Numbered from the stretch's first letter, positions 17,301 through 25,590 are shown. The stretch: 64,000 bases of DNA from Lysobacter_C viscosus (GCF_046600715.1 NZ_JBJMAV010000008.1:1-64000), one strand, 5' to 3'. A program made the numbers and translations. The notes: a model not told the origin generated them from the sequence alone.

Positions 17301-20300
17301 CCACCGAACCTGCCCGCGGTGAGCTGACATCCATCGACCTGAGCGAGTACATCGCCGGCGGTGGGGAAGCGCCGGGCGAGGCGATCGACGAGTCCGCCGA
17401 CACCGGGTCCGTGGACGAATCGGCCGAGACAGGCGATGCCGAGGACGAGCTCCTGGCATCAACGCTCGAGCTGGAAGAACAGGTTCTCGAATCTGAACGG
17501 ATCGAAGCCGAACGGATCGAAGCCGAACGGATCGAAGCCGAACGGCTCGAAGCCGAACGGATCGAAGCCGAACGTGCCGAGTCGGAACGCCTCGAGCAAG
17601 AACAGGCCGAAGGCGAGCGGGCAGAGCAAGAGCGGGTAGAAGCCGATCGTCGTGAAGCCGAACGCCTGGACGCGGAACGTATCGCGGCCGAGCGAGCGGA
17701 AGCTGATCGAATCGAGACCGAGCGAGCGGAAGCGCAGCGCCTCGAGGCTGAGAGGGTGGGAGCGGAGCGCCTTGAAGCAGAGCGCATCGAGGCGGCCCGT
17801 ATTGAGTCCGAGCGGGCGGAAGCCGAACGGGCCGAGTCCGAGCGGATCGCGGCCGAACGACTCGAACAAGAGCGCGCCGAGCTGGAGCGTGCCGAAGCCG
17901 AGCGGCTCGCCGAGGAAGAACGCCTCGAGTACGAACGCCTCGAGGCCGAATACGCCGAGGCGGATCGCCTGGCCAAAGAGCGGGCGGAAACAGAGCAGGC
18001 CTCCGCTGACCCGGCCGACGACGAGCAGGCGCAAGACGAGCAGGCCGGTGAGCAGCGGGTGGTTGCCGAAGTGGAGGGCGACGCGCATGCGGGGCCGGCT
18101 GTCGAGCTTCTTGGCGAGGCTGGCGATATTTCCGACGCGGACGCCGCTGACCAAACGCCCGCGGAACAGGCCGACGAAACTTCGGTTCCGCCCCAATCCG
18201 TGATGGAGCCCGAGCCGGAGCAGGAAGCCGAGCCGGAGCAGGAAGCCGAGCCCGAGCAGGAAGCCGAGCCCGAGCAGGAAGCCGAGCCCGAGCAGGAAGC
18301 CGAGCCCGAGCAAGTGGCCGAGCCGGAGCAGGTGGCGGCATTCGTGGCCGTCTCGATACCGGTCGAGCCCGATCCCGAGGTCGCGCTGGACCTGTCGGAA
18401 CTGGATCCCGAGCTGGTCGACATCTTCGTGGAAGAAGGTGGCGACCTGTTAGATCATTCCGACGGCCTGCTTGCGCAGTTGCGTCAGAACCCGACCGAAC
18501 GCGAGCCGCTGGTGGGCCTGCAGCGCGACCTGCATACCCTGAAAGGCGGTGCCCGCATGGCCGGGATCATGGCCGTGGGTGAGTTGGGCCATGTCATGGA
18601 GTCGCTGCTGGAGGCGGTGGTCGACCAGCGCCGCGAACTGGGCGATGACGGGATTCCGCTGCTGGAGCTCGGTTTCGACCGCCTGCACGCGATGGTTACC
18701 CGGGTCGGCGATCACCGGGCCATCGCGATGCCGATTGCCCTGATCGCCGAGTTCGAGGCGCGTTCACGCGGCCGCACGACGATCGGCGCTGCCGCCCCAT
18801 TGGCGGGCGAACCGGCAGCGCGCGCCGAGCCCGTGCGCGAGCTCAAGCCGCTCTCGGCACCGATGAGCGAGGCCGGGGCCGAGGACGAGGACGACATCTC
18901 GATCCGGGCGCCGCAGGAACAGGTGCGCATCCGCGCCGACCTGCTGGACCGGCTGGTCAACTATGCCGGCGAAGTGGCGATCTACCGTGCACGCCTTGAG
19001 CAGCAGCTGGGTGCCTTCCGTGGCGCAATCGCGGAAATGGCGGCCACCAACCTGCGAATGCGTGACCAGCTCCGCCGGCTCGAGATCGAGACCGAGGCGC
19101 AGATCGTCGCGCGCTACCAGCGCGAGGGCGACAGCGGCGAGCAGGCGTTCGATCCGCTCGAGCTCGATCGCTTCTCCAACCTGCAGCAGCTCTCGCGTGC
19201 GCTGTCGGAATCGGCAGCCGACCAGAACAGCCTGCAGCTGACGCTGGACGACCTCACCCGGCAGTACGAAACGCTGCTGTTGCAGCAGTCCCGGGTCAGT
19301 TCCGACCTGCAGGAAGGCCTCATGCGCACGCGCATGGTGCCGTTCGACTCGCTGCTGCCGCGTCTGCGCCGCGTCATCCGACAGGCATCGGGCGAGCTGG
19401 GCAAGCAGGTCCAGCTCAAGCTGGAAGGCGCGCAGGGCGAGCTCGACCGCAACGTGCTGGAGCGAATGACCGCGCCGCTGGAGCACATGCTCCGCAACTC
19501 GGTGGCACACGGCCTGGAAACCCCCGATCAACGCCAGGAGGCGGGCAAGGCGGAAGAGGGCTCGATCCGCATCGCGGTGCGACGCGAAGGGTCGGAAGTG
19601 GTGCTCGAGGTGGGCGACGACGGCCGCGGGCTGGATCGCGATGCCATCCGTCGTCGCGGTGAAGAACGCGGTCTTATCCGCCAAGACGCGATCCTCGGCA
19701 ACCACGACCTCGACGCCCTGATCCTCGAGCCGGGTTTCTCCACCGCCAACGAGGTCAGTCGCCTGGCCGGCCGCGGCGTGGGCATGGACGTGGTGGCGAG
19801 CGAAGTGCGCCAGCTCGGCGGCACCCTGGACATCCAGTCGCGCCCCGGCAAGGGCGTGACCTTCACCCTTCGCCTGCCGCAGACCCTCGCGGTCACCCAG
19901 GCGGTGTTCGTCAAGATCGGCGAGACCACCTTCGCCGTGCCGATTGCCTCGGTACGCGGCGTTGGCCGCATGGCCCGCGAGGAACTGGTCGGTGACAACC
20001 CGAGCTACCGCTACGGTGGCGAGGACTACGCGGTCCACGACCTCGGCCAGCTGGTCGGGCATGGGGAGGCAAAGGCCGAAGGCAGCCTGCAGATGCCGCT
20101 CTTGCTCATCCGTTCGGGCGACCTGCGCGCGGCGGTCAGCGTCGACCAGGTGGTCGGCAACCGCGAAATCGTGGTCAAGCCGGTGGGCCCGCAGGTGGCA
20201 TCGGTGCCGGGCATCTTCGGCGCGACCATCATGGGCGATGGCCGCGTGGTGGTAATCCTCGACATCGCGCCCCTGGTTCGTCGCCAGGCCGCCCTGCCGC

Positions 20301-20728
20301 GCGAACAGCGGGCCGTCCAGGGGCCGGTGGTGGAGCATCGCAAGGTGCCGCTGGTGATGGTGGTCGACGACTCGGTCACCATGCGCAAGGTCACCGGCCG
20401 CGTGCTGGAGCGCCACAATTTCGAGGTGGCGACGGCGAAGGACGGCCTCGACGCCCTGGAGCGAATGGCCGACGTGGTTCCCGACCTGATGCTGCTGGAC
20501 ATCGAAATGCCGCGAATGGACGGCTACGAGCTGGCCACCCACATGAAGGGCGATGCGCGCCTGCGCGACGTGCCCATCGTCATGATCACCTCGCGTACCG
20601 GGGAAAAGCATCGCCAGCGCGCGTTCGAGATCGGGGTTGAGCGTTACCTCGGCAAGCCGTACCAGGAGCCGGAGCTGATGCGGAACGTCTACGAGCTGCT
20701 GGGCATCGAGCGTCGCCATGACGGATAA
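14381..20728 (+). CDS. chpA: ChpA/PilL hybrid chemotaxis histidine kinase
   Basis: A 2115-aa multi-domain CheA-type kinase that phosphorylates PilG and PilH. Phosphotransfer (HPt) domains have likely histidines at H52 (HQVCGT), H697 (HTLKGSGR), H869 (HTLNGA) and H1385 (HTLKGGAR), with degenerate His-less repeats around residues 325–520. An E/R/A-rich helix runs at ~1039–1206 and EPEQ(E/V)A repeats at 1278–1319. The catalytic end follows: dimerisation from ~1512, ATPase N-box 'HMLRNSVAHG' (~1702), G-boxes 'GDDGRGLD' and 'GRGVGMD', a CheW-like domain (~1855–1960), and a receiver with D2040. ATG 14381 has GGAGTGTGGGG directly upstream. The gene overlaps chpB by 11 bp. Confidence 0.95.
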   Translation: MTVTRDAIDTTTLGWIKPELDQTLRYAREEIEAYAENPADAERMKACAGHLHQVCGTLRMVELSAPAMVAEEMERLALSLHHGDSDERRDDACAALMRGVVQLPDYLERLQGGHRDIPIVLLPLLNELRSARGEPGLNESVLFSPNLDRPLPQDLPSPVLAAFAAAPTSHLADFRDALAQWPADDSPADATGLAAAIDGLLADVALEPLRRMLWVAASVAAALRDGAIEPSQSLRQAFGGVERESRQMLEGDDFSGPRSEPASEPTRQLLFHAANSSNPHPALAGLRDAFELDAERPSESELEHARGSLSGRNRALLDTVSAAIKEDLLRVKDALDLYLRTGQTDIGELRPQVDALGRVGDTLGMMGLSVARGVVLQQRDAMHEIVTGQRAADETALLDVAGALLYVDASLDEQVARLGLPEDAADEDLLASESRKVLEIVVREAIANFGDARQCFVAFVETNWDHAELADVPRLLDEVAGALRILELPRPAEYLVGVRRYAEVELIGRKRVPNGQQLDTMADALASVEYYLEALREQRPNRERILEIARQSLEALGYWPLPGDTGHIPAGTLATGTAASGSLQDLPAWDAPTAARPDATSDVPAPTVAPPTPAQPTEPVEHPATPTGSVDAGAAPSAGLSVQDGGFAPSADIDDEIREVFLEELEEEINHLGELLPPWRAAPDNAELLRPIRRVFHTLKGSGRLVGAKALGEFSWKVENMLNRVLDGTRSATPAVVGLVEHAFDRLPELHGALQGKVALTADLAGIEAVADRVAAGEETLYQPAAAPVQAADAPKGDDLAQEDTHPPSEGDASAPVDELPGIPASVDPVLLEILDTEVTGHLSTIQSWLAAAEAAPHRANDQLQRAIHTLNGAFAMTEVPVITEITAPTEAYIKRLLAVGEAATAEGVAGLGAVTSAIRDTLAALQSEHPRVPVFHGLAERMAALRDTLPAPRPAGHGQDLSLDDEPVESIGATEPARGELTSIDLSEYIAGGGEAPGEAIDESADTGSVDESAETGDAEDELLASTLELEEQVLESERIEAERIEAERIEAERLEAERIEAERAESERLEQEQAEGERAEQERVEADRREAERLDAERIAAERAEADRIETERAEAQRLEAERVGAERLEAERIEAARIESERAEAERAESERIAAERLEQERAELERAEAERLAEEERLEYERLEAEYAEADRLAKERAETEQASADPADDEQAQDEQAGEQRVVAEVEGDAHAGPAVELLGEAGDISDADAADQTPAEQADETSVPPQSVMEPEPEQEAEPEQEAEPEQEAEPEQEAEPEQEAEPEQVAEPEQVAAFVAVSIPVEPDPEVALDLSELDPELVDIFVEEGGDLLDHSDGLLAQLRQNPTEREPLVGLQRDLHTLKGGARMAGIMAVGELGHVMESLLEAVVDQRRELGDDGIPLLELGFDRLHAMVTRVGDHRAIAMPIALIAEFEARSRGRTTIGAAAPLAGEPAARAEPVRELKPLSAPMSEAGAEDEDDISIRAPQEQVRIRADLLDRLVNYAGEVAIYRARLEQQLGAFRGAIAEMAATNLRMRDQLRRLEIETEAQIVARYQREGDSGEQAFDPLELDRFSNLQQLSRALSESAADQNSLQLTLDDLTRQYETLLLQQSRVSSDLQEGLMRTRMVPFDSLLPRLRRVIRQASGELGKQVQLKLEGAQGELDRNVLERMTAPLEHMLRNSVAHGLETPDQRQEAGKAEEGSIRIAVRREGSEVVLEVGDDGRGLDRDAIRRRGEERGLIRQDAILGNHDLDALILEPGFSTANEVSRLAGRGVGMDVVASEVRQLGGTLDIQSRPGKGVTFTLRLPQTLAVTQAVFVKIGETTFAVPIASVRGVGRMAREELVGDNPSYRYGGEDYAVHDLGQLVGHGEAKAEGSLQMPLLLIRSGDLRAAVSVDQVVGNREIVVKPVGPQVASVPGIFGATIMGDGRVVVILDIAPLVRRQAALPREQRAVQGPVVEHRKVPLVMVVDDSVTMRKVTGRVLERHNFEVATAKDGLDALERMADVVPDLMLLDIEMPRMDGYELATHMKGDARLRDVPIVMITSRTGEKHRQRAFEIGVERYLGKPYQEPELMRNVYELLGIERRHDG
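17495..17997 (+). repeat. ERxEA pentapeptide-repeat tract in chpA (single-helix segment)
   Basis: Five near-identical 15-bp units encoding ERIEA/ERLEA (17495–17569) lead into a degenerate continuation of the same pattern to about 17997. The tract encodes ~168 residues, almost all Glu, Arg, Ala, Ile, Leu, Gln and Asp. Glu–Arg pairs are spaced i/i+3 and i/i+4. The five-residue period is not a heptad, so a charged single alpha-helix is more likely than a coiled coil. The tract tethers the N-terminal phosphotransfer domains to the kinase core. Confidence 0.85.
18212..18337 (+). repeat. Seven tandem 18-bp repeats encoding EPEQEA/EPEQVA in chpA
   Basis: Five copies encode EPEQEA and two encode EPEQVA, with only third-position (CCG/CCC, CAG/CAA) and one Glu-to-Val difference. 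The near identity at DNA level implies recent slippage expansion, so copy number may vary between strains. It forms a stiff acidic linker ahead of the last HPt domain (H1385). Confidence 0.9.
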
Positions 20729-22055
20729 CGCCCGGCGCGTCGCCCTGCTGGCCCGGCCCGGCGTGGCCGCGGACCGCCTTCGCGAAATGATCGACGAGTC
20801 GGGCCTCGAGCGCGTGCTGAGCGCCGACCCGACCCAGCTGGAGGCCCCGGAGCTGATCGCCGCCGAGGCCCAGGTGGTGGTGATCGCGCTGGATCCGACT
20901 ACCGAGGACATTCTGGAGCGCTTCGACGCGGTCCTGGGTGATCCCATGATCGACGTGATCTACGAAGAGGCCGAACTCGCCGTTGCACGCGAGGGTTGGG
21001 ACGCTGCACGGTGGAAGCGCCACCTGGTGGCAAAGCTGCTGGGCCACCGGGATGTCCTGCCGCCGGGTACCGAGTCCGTTGCGCAGGACCAGGCGCAGGT
21101 TGTTGCTGCGCAGCCGATCCAATCCAGCTTCGACCCGGTCGAGGCCGAGTCTGGCGGATACGATGCCTACGACTCCTACGACGGGGGCGCAGAGGCGGGC
21201 GAATCCATCGATTTCGACCTCACCTTCGCCACCGACCTGGAGGGCAGCAACGGGCAGGCCCCGGCCGGAGCGGATAGTGACTCCTTGGCGGCAGCGAGCT
21301 TCAACGCCGATGTGACGCCCCGGTTCGAACCAGCCGAAGCGGCCAGCGATACTGACATTGACACCGATAGCGGGCTTGGCCTGGGCAGTGCGGGCCTGAG
21401 TCTGGTCGATGTAGATGACGACGCCGCGCAGGCACAGTCCGGCCAGGCCGAGCGTTTCCAGCACGACATGGCCGACCTTGAGCGCCGCATCTCGACCCTC
21501 GAGCTGGTTGACGACAGTCTGGCCAACAGCCCCGACAAGGCGAACGGGGCGGTGCTGGTGATGGCGGGCATCGGCGGTCCCGATGCCGTCAGACAGTTCC
21601 TGGGCGCTCTGCCGGAAGGGTTCCCACGGCCGGTCCTGGTCCAGCAACGGTTGGACGGCGGTCGCCATGACCGCCTGGTGGCACAGATGCAGCGCGCCAC
21701 GCCGCTGCCGGTGCGCCTGGCTGAAGCCGGCCACCCGGCCCTTGCGGGCCATGTCTACGTGTTGCCCTCCGAGCTCGGCCTGGCGTTGGCCGGCGACGGC
21801 CTCGAGTTCGCCGAAGGCGCCGGGCTGCTCGAGGTGCTTCCCTCGGCGGACAGCGCGGTGCTGATGCTCAGTGGCAGTGATGCCACGCTGGTCGATATGG
21901 TGGTCAAGCATGGATGGGCGGGTGCACTGATTGCCGGGCAGGCCCCGGAAGGCTGCTACGACGCGGCCGCCCCCACCGACCTGGCCGCACGCGGTGGCCA
22001 GACCGGCCAGCCGATCGAACTCGCATCGCGACTGGCCGAACGCTGGCCGGGCTGA
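20718..22055 (+). CDS. chpB: ChpB, degenerate CheB methylesterase-like protein
   Basis: A 445-aa homologue of the chemoreceptor methylesterase ChpB. Residues 1–110 resemble a receiver without its phospho-Asp. Residues ~111–270 are an acidic, disordered linker. Residues ~275–445 align well with the CheB effector domain ('AGIGGPDAVRQFLGALP', 'LPVRLAEAGHPALAGHVYVLP'). The catalytic Ser position is Gly284, the His position is Gln310 (VQQR instead of VQHM), and the 'TGMGNDG' Asp loop reads LSGSDATL. The conserved segment between the His and Asp regions is shortened. It is therefore predicted to be catalytically inactive. It starts 11 bp inside chpA. Confidence 0.85.
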   Translation: MTDNARRVALLARPGVAADRLREMIDESGLERVLSADPTQLEAPELIAAEAQVVVIALDPTTEDILERFDAVLGDPMIDVIYEEAELAVAREGWDAARWKRHLVAKLLGHRDVLPPGTESVAQDQAQVVAAQPIQSSFDPVEAESGGYDAYDSYDGGAEAGESIDFDLTFATDLEGSNGQAPAGADSDSLAAASFNADVTPRFEPAEAASDTDIDTDSGLGLGSAGLSLVDVDDDAAQAQSGQAERFQHDMADLERRISTLELVDDSLANSPDKANGAVLVMAGIGGPDAVRQFLGALPEGFPRPVLVQQRLDGGRHDRLVAQMQRATPLPVRLAEAGHPALAGHVYVLPSELGLALAGDGLEFAEGAGLLEVLPSADSAVLMLSGSDATLVDMVVKHGWAGALIAGQAPEGCYDAAAPTDLAARGGQTGQPIELASRLAERWPG

Positions 22056-22064
22056 GGACGTCCA

Positions 22065-22670
22065 ATGTCAAAGAACAAGCACAAGCAACAGGGCCAGCAC
22101 GCGCCTTCCTCCGGGCAGCCAAATGGGCAGGGGCCTGGCCAGGAACCGGCAGGCCAGGCCGCGACCGCGCCTCCGGCGAGGGTCTCCGCGCCCGCCGACG
22201 AAGCGCCGATCGGCGATATCCGAGGCGTGCTGATCCAGGTCGTGGGCGCGCGGCTGCTGTTGCCCAACGCCACCATTGCCGAGGTGCTGTCGTATGCAGA
22301 ACCCGAGCCGTTGGCGGCCGTTCCGGACTGGCTTCTCGGCCTGACGCGCTGGCGCGGTTGGCAGGTCCCGTTGGTGGCGTTCTCGCGCCTGGCGGGCCTG
22401 GGCCAGGAGCAGGTCGGGCTGGGCAGCAAGGTCGTGGTGCTCAAGGCCCTGGCGGGCAATGCCAAGACTCCGTACTTCGCCGTCGTGACCCAGGGCTTCC
22501 CACGCCTGGTGACGGTGTCGCGTGAGAGCGTCAGCGAGGACGCCGATGGGGGCGGCGCGCTACCGGCCGGGATACAGGCACGCGTGCGCTTGAACGACGA
22601 CGAGGCCCTGATCCCCGACCTGGAGGCCGTGGAAGGCCTGGTGGCCGACGCGCTGGCCCAGGCGGCCTGA
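22065..22670 (+). CDS. chpC: CheW-like protein ChpC
   Basis: The second CheW-type adaptor of the pathway (201 aa) and last gene of the operon. The first ~48 residues are Gln/Gly/Pro/Ala-rich and probably disordered. A CheW fold follows: 'GVLIQVVGARLLLPNATIAEVL', 'WLLGLTRWRGWQVPLVAFSRL' and 'KVVVLKALAG'. It starts 9 bp after chpB. It could link additional receptors to ChpA. No pilK (CheR) gene follows; the next gene is convergent rsmE. Confidence 0.93.
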   Translation: MSKNKHKQQGQHAPSSGQPNGQGPGQEPAGQAATAPPARVSAPADEAPIGDIRGVLIQVVGARLLLPNATIAEVLSYAEPEPLAAVPDWLLGLTRWRGWQVPLVAFSRLAGLGQEQVGLGSKVVVLKALAGNAKTPYFAVVTQGFPRLVTVSRESVSEDADGGGALPAGIQARVRLNDDEALIPDLEAVEGLVADALAQAA

Positions 22671-22834
22671 CACAGGTGCGGGGACCTGCCTACGCGTTTT
22701 CCGATTGTTGACGGTCTTGCGTCCGCCGCAGTCGCGCAGCGGCCAGGATTAAATCGATCGGAACGCCACTGCGATCAACGCCAAGTGGCGGTTGCCTCGT
22801 CCACGCAACCTGCCGGGTGGGGGGCGTGTAGGGT

Positions 22835-22854
22835 GTCCGGCTCGCTAGCCGGAC
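22835..22854. terminator. Stem-loop overlapping the rsmE stop codon
   Basis: A perfect 8-bp stem GTCCGGCT/AGCCGGAC with a CGCT loop includes the TAG stop of rsmE. It sits between the converging pil operon and rsmE. There is no T-run on either strand, so it is a candidate 3'-end structure rather than a proven terminator. A second, weaker stem (22764–22770 with 22784–22790) lies upstream. Confidence 0.4.
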
Positions 22855-23585
22855 AGGTCCCCGAAGCGCGCCTGGAGGGCTGAAACAGCCGCAAGGGCAG
22901 CAGTTTCGGTGCGCAGGATGCGGGGTCCCAGGCGGACACCGCAAAAACCCGCAGCGGCCAGCTGCGCCCGGTCGCGGGGGGACCAGCCGCCTTCCGGGCC
23001 GACGGCCAGCACGAATGCACGGTCGTCCGGGGCTTCCATGCCTCCGAACGACAGCGGACCGTCCGGGTCCAGCAGCAGCCGCATCCCTCCCGGCTCAAGG
23101 TTGGCCAGGCCTGCGGCGAGGTCGCTTGGCGCGCTCACCGCCGGTACACGGCCCCGTCCACTCTGCTCGCAGGCCGACCCGACGACGCTGCGCCAATGCG
23201 CCAGCCGCTTGGCCGTGCGTGCGTCGTCCAGCTTGACCTCGCTGCGCTCGGAGAACACCGGGACGATTCCGCTGACGCCCAGTTCGGTCGCCTTCTGCAG
23301 CACCAGGTCCATCTTCTCGCCGCGGGCAACGCCCTGGACCACCGTGATCGAGAGCGGGGACTCGCGGTCAACGGCCACCGGCCGCCCCAGCCGCACCCGC
23401 ACCTCCCGCTTGCCAACGGAGGTGATGCGGGCCGGCCAGTCGCGACCGTCGCCATTGAACAGGACGCATGCGTCCCCCTCGCGCAGGCGCAGCACCCGCG
23501 CCAGGTGCGCCCGCGCGGCTTCGGGCAGTGTCACCTCGTCGCCATCAATGAGTGCCAGGTCGACGTGGACGCGGGTCACGCGCAT
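22845..23585 (-). CDS. rsmE: 16S rRNA (uracil1498-N3)-methyltransferase
   Basis: Methylates N3 of U1498 in 16S rRNA using SAM; it belongs to the SPOUT/trefoil-knot class. The 246-aa length fits. Family signatures include 'HLARVLRLREGD', 'KMDLVLQKATELGV', 'PVFSERSEVK', 'AVGPEGGWSPRDR' and 'RLGPRILRTETAALAA', the last being the knot. ATG 23585 (MRVTRVHV) lies 10 bp inside the end of bioA. The open frame extends further but only in the bioA shadow. Confidence 0.95.
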   Translation of the reverse strand: MRVTRVHVDLALIDGDEVTLPEAARAHLARVLRLREGDACVLFNGDGRDWPARITSVGKREVRVRLGRPVAVDRESPLSITVVQGVARGEKMDLVLQKATELGVSGIVPVFSERSEVKLDDARTAKRLAHWRSVVGSACEQSGRGRVPAVSAPSDLAAGLANLEPGGMRLLLDPDGPLSFGGMEAPDDRAFVLAVGPEGGWSPRDRAQLAAAGFCGVRLGPRILRTETAALAAVSALQARFGDLSG

Positions 23586-24988
23586 GCGGTGGCCTCCGCG
23601 ATGGCTTCGGCAGTGACCTGCGCGAGCTGGTCCAGTGTCGCCTCGTCGACGCAGTACGGCGGCATCCAGTAGAGGGTGTCGCCCAGCGGCCGCAGCAGCA
23701 CGCCCCGCGCGAGCGCCGCGCGGTATGCGCCCAAGCCGATACGCAGGTCGGATTCGAAAGGCGCGTCCCGGTCGCCGTCGCGGGCCAGGTCGAATGCCAC
23801 GATCATGCCGGCTTGCCGCAGCTGGGCCACATGCCGGTGGCCAGCGACACCCAGGGCCAACTCGCCCATGTGCGCTGCCAGGGCCTGGTTGCGCTCCAGC
23901 ACCCCGTCGGAATCGAAGATATCGAGGGTGGCTATCGCCGCGGCGCAGGCCAGCGGGTTGCCGGTGTAGCTGTGGGAATGCAGGAATGCGCGCTCTCGCG
24001 AGTCGTCGAGGAACCCGTCGTAGAGCGCTTGCGTGGCAAGCACCGCCGCCAGCGGAAGCGAGCCGCCGGTCAGACCCTTGGACAGGCACATCAGGTCCGG
24101 GGTGATCCCGGCCTGCTCGCAGGCGAACATCGTGCCGGTGCGGCCGAAGCCGACAGCGATCTCGTCGGCAATCAGGAACACGCCGTGCGCATCGCACAAC
24201 GCACGGGCGCGCGCGAGGTACGCCGGGTGGTGCATCCGCATACCGCCGGCGCACTGCACGCGGGGCTCCAGGATCATCGCGCATACCTCGCCGGCATGCT
24301 GCTCCAGCACGGCGGCCAGCGCATCGGCGGCCCGCAACGCGCAGGCCTCGTCGGACTCGCCCTCTCGCGCGTTCCACGCGTCGGGCGAGGGCACGAAAAC
24401 CGCCTCGGCCAGCAGCGGTGCGTAGACCCGCCGGTACAGCGGGATGTCGCCGACGGCGAGCGCCCCCAGCGTCTCGCCGTGGTAACCGCCCTCAAGCGCG
24501 ATGAAGCGGGTGCGCCCGGTGTCGCCGCGGTTGCGGAACCAATGGAACGCCATCTTGAGTGCCACCTCGACGCCGGCCGAGCCGTTGTCGGCGTAGAACA
24601 CCTTGGCCAAGGGCGGGCGACCGGGCTGCCGGGGCGCCAACTGGAGAAGGCGTTCGGCCAACTCGACCGCCGGCATGTGCGAGCAGCCGGCCAGGATCAC
24701 GTGTTCCAGGGTGCGCGCCTGGCGCGAGATCGCCTCGGCGATGCGTGGCTCGGCGTGGCCGAACAGATTGGTCCACCAACTGGAGATCGCGTCCAGGTAG
24801 CGGCGGCCATCGTGGCCTACAAGGAAGGCCCCCTCGCCGCGGGCCACCGGCAGCAGCGGCATGGTGTCGGGGTGCTCGCGCATCTGGGTGCACGGGTGCC
24901 ACAGCACGGCCAGGTCGCGGTCGCGCCAGTGCGACGCCGCGTCGCCGGGCTCTGCTAGCATCCCGGCATCGTCTGTCTTGGTTCGCAT
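23576..24988 (-). CDS. bioA: Adenosylmethionine-8-amino-7-oxononanoate aminotransferase
   Basis: A PLP-dependent class III aminotransferase that converts KAPA to DAPA with SAM as amino donor, in biotin synthesis. Visible features: 'WHPCTQMREH' near the N-terminus, 'SSWWTNLFGH' substrate-binding residues, 'GYHGETLGAL', 'DEIAVGFGRTGTMFACE', and the PLP lysine in 'LMCLSKGLTGG'. I chose ATG 24988 (MRTKTDDAG, 470 aa); ATG 24961 is an alternative nine codons on. It overlaps rsmE and is divergent from nudE with only 53 bp between starts, so the two promoters must be interleaved. Confidence 0.95.
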   Translation of the reverse strand: MRTKTDDAGMLAEPGDAASHWRDRDLAVLWHPCTQMREHPDTMPLLPVARGEGAFLVGHDGRRYLDAISSWWTNLFGHAEPRIAEAISRQARTLEHVILAGCSHMPAVELAERLLQLAPRQPGRPPLAKVFYADNGSAGVEVALKMAFHWFRNRGDTGRTRFIALEGGYHGETLGALAVGDIPLYRRVYAPLLAEAVFVPSPDAWNAREGESDEACALRAADALAAVLEQHAGEVCAMILEPRVQCAGGMRMHHPAYLARARALCDAHGVFLIADEIAVGFGRTGTMFACEQAGITPDLMCLSKGLTGGSLPLAAVLATQALYDGFLDDSRERAFLHSHSYTGNPLACAAAIATLDIFDSDGVLERNQALAAHMGELALGVAGHRHVAQLRQAGMIVAFDLARDGDRDAPFESDLRIGLGAYRAALARGVLLRPLGDTLYWMPPYCVDEATLDQLAQVTAEAIAEATACA

Positions 24989-25041
24989 CCGGTGATTATC
25001 GCCCCTCTGCGCCCATCCTGCCTCCTGCATGGAGGCACGCG

Positions 25042-25590
25042 GTGAGTCGTCCGCTGCCCACCATCCATGGCATCACCGAGCACGACGCCGGGCCGTATCG
25101 ACTGGAGAACCTGGACCTTGAGTTCAGCAACGGCGAGCGCCGGCAGTTCCAGCGGCTGCACGGGCGCGGGCATGGCGCGGTGGTGGTGGTGCCGATGATC
25201 GATGCCGCCACCGTGCTGTTGGTGCGCGAGTATGCCGCGGGCGTCCACCGCTACGAACTGGGCCTGGTGAAGGGCCGCATCGACGCCGGTGAAACCGCGC
25301 TGGAAGCGGCCGATCGCGAGCTCAAGGAAGAAGCTGGCTATGGCGCGCGCCGGCTCGACCACCTGCGCGCATTGACCTTGGCCCCCACCTACATGAGCCA
25401 TGAGGCACAGCTGGTGGTGGCCCGTGACCTCTATCCCGAGCAGCTGGTGGGCGACGAACCCGAGCCCCTCGAGCCGGTGCCCTGGAAGCTCGCCGACCTC
25501 CACCAGTTGATCCTGCGCGAGGATTTTTCCGAAGGCCGCAGCATCGCCGCCCTTTTCATTGCCCGTGAGTGGCTCCGCGAGAACACATGA
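25042..25590 (+). CDS. nudE: ADP compounds hydrolase NudE
   Basis: A NUDIX hydrolase that cleaves ADP-ribose, NADH and diadenosine polyphosphates. The 182-aa length and start pattern 'PLPTIHGITEHDAGPYRLENLDLEF' match NudE. The Nudix box is 'GRIDAGETALEAADRELKEEAGY'-like, read in parts as GRIDAGET and RELKEEAGYG. GTG 25042 is fixed by GGAGG at 25031–25035 with a 6-nt spacer. It overlaps cysQ by 4 bp (ATGA). The two together suggest a nucleotide-housecleaning operon. Confidence 0.93.
   Translation: MSRPLPTIHGITEHDAGPYRLENLDLEFSNGERRQFQRLHGRGHGAVVVVPMIDAATVLLVREYAAGVHRYELGLVKGRIDAGETALEAADRELKEEAGYGARRLDHLRALTLAPTYMSHEAQLVVARDLYPEQLVGDEPEPLEPVPWKLADLHQLILREDFSEGRSIAALFIAREWLRENT

Noticed and set aside
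17495..18337. CRISPR-like or minisatellite array
   Set aside because: The repeats are in-frame coding sequence of chpA without spacers.
22764..22790. Intrinsic terminator of the pil operon
   Set aside because: A 7-bp stem with a 13-nt loop and no T-run is too weak to call.
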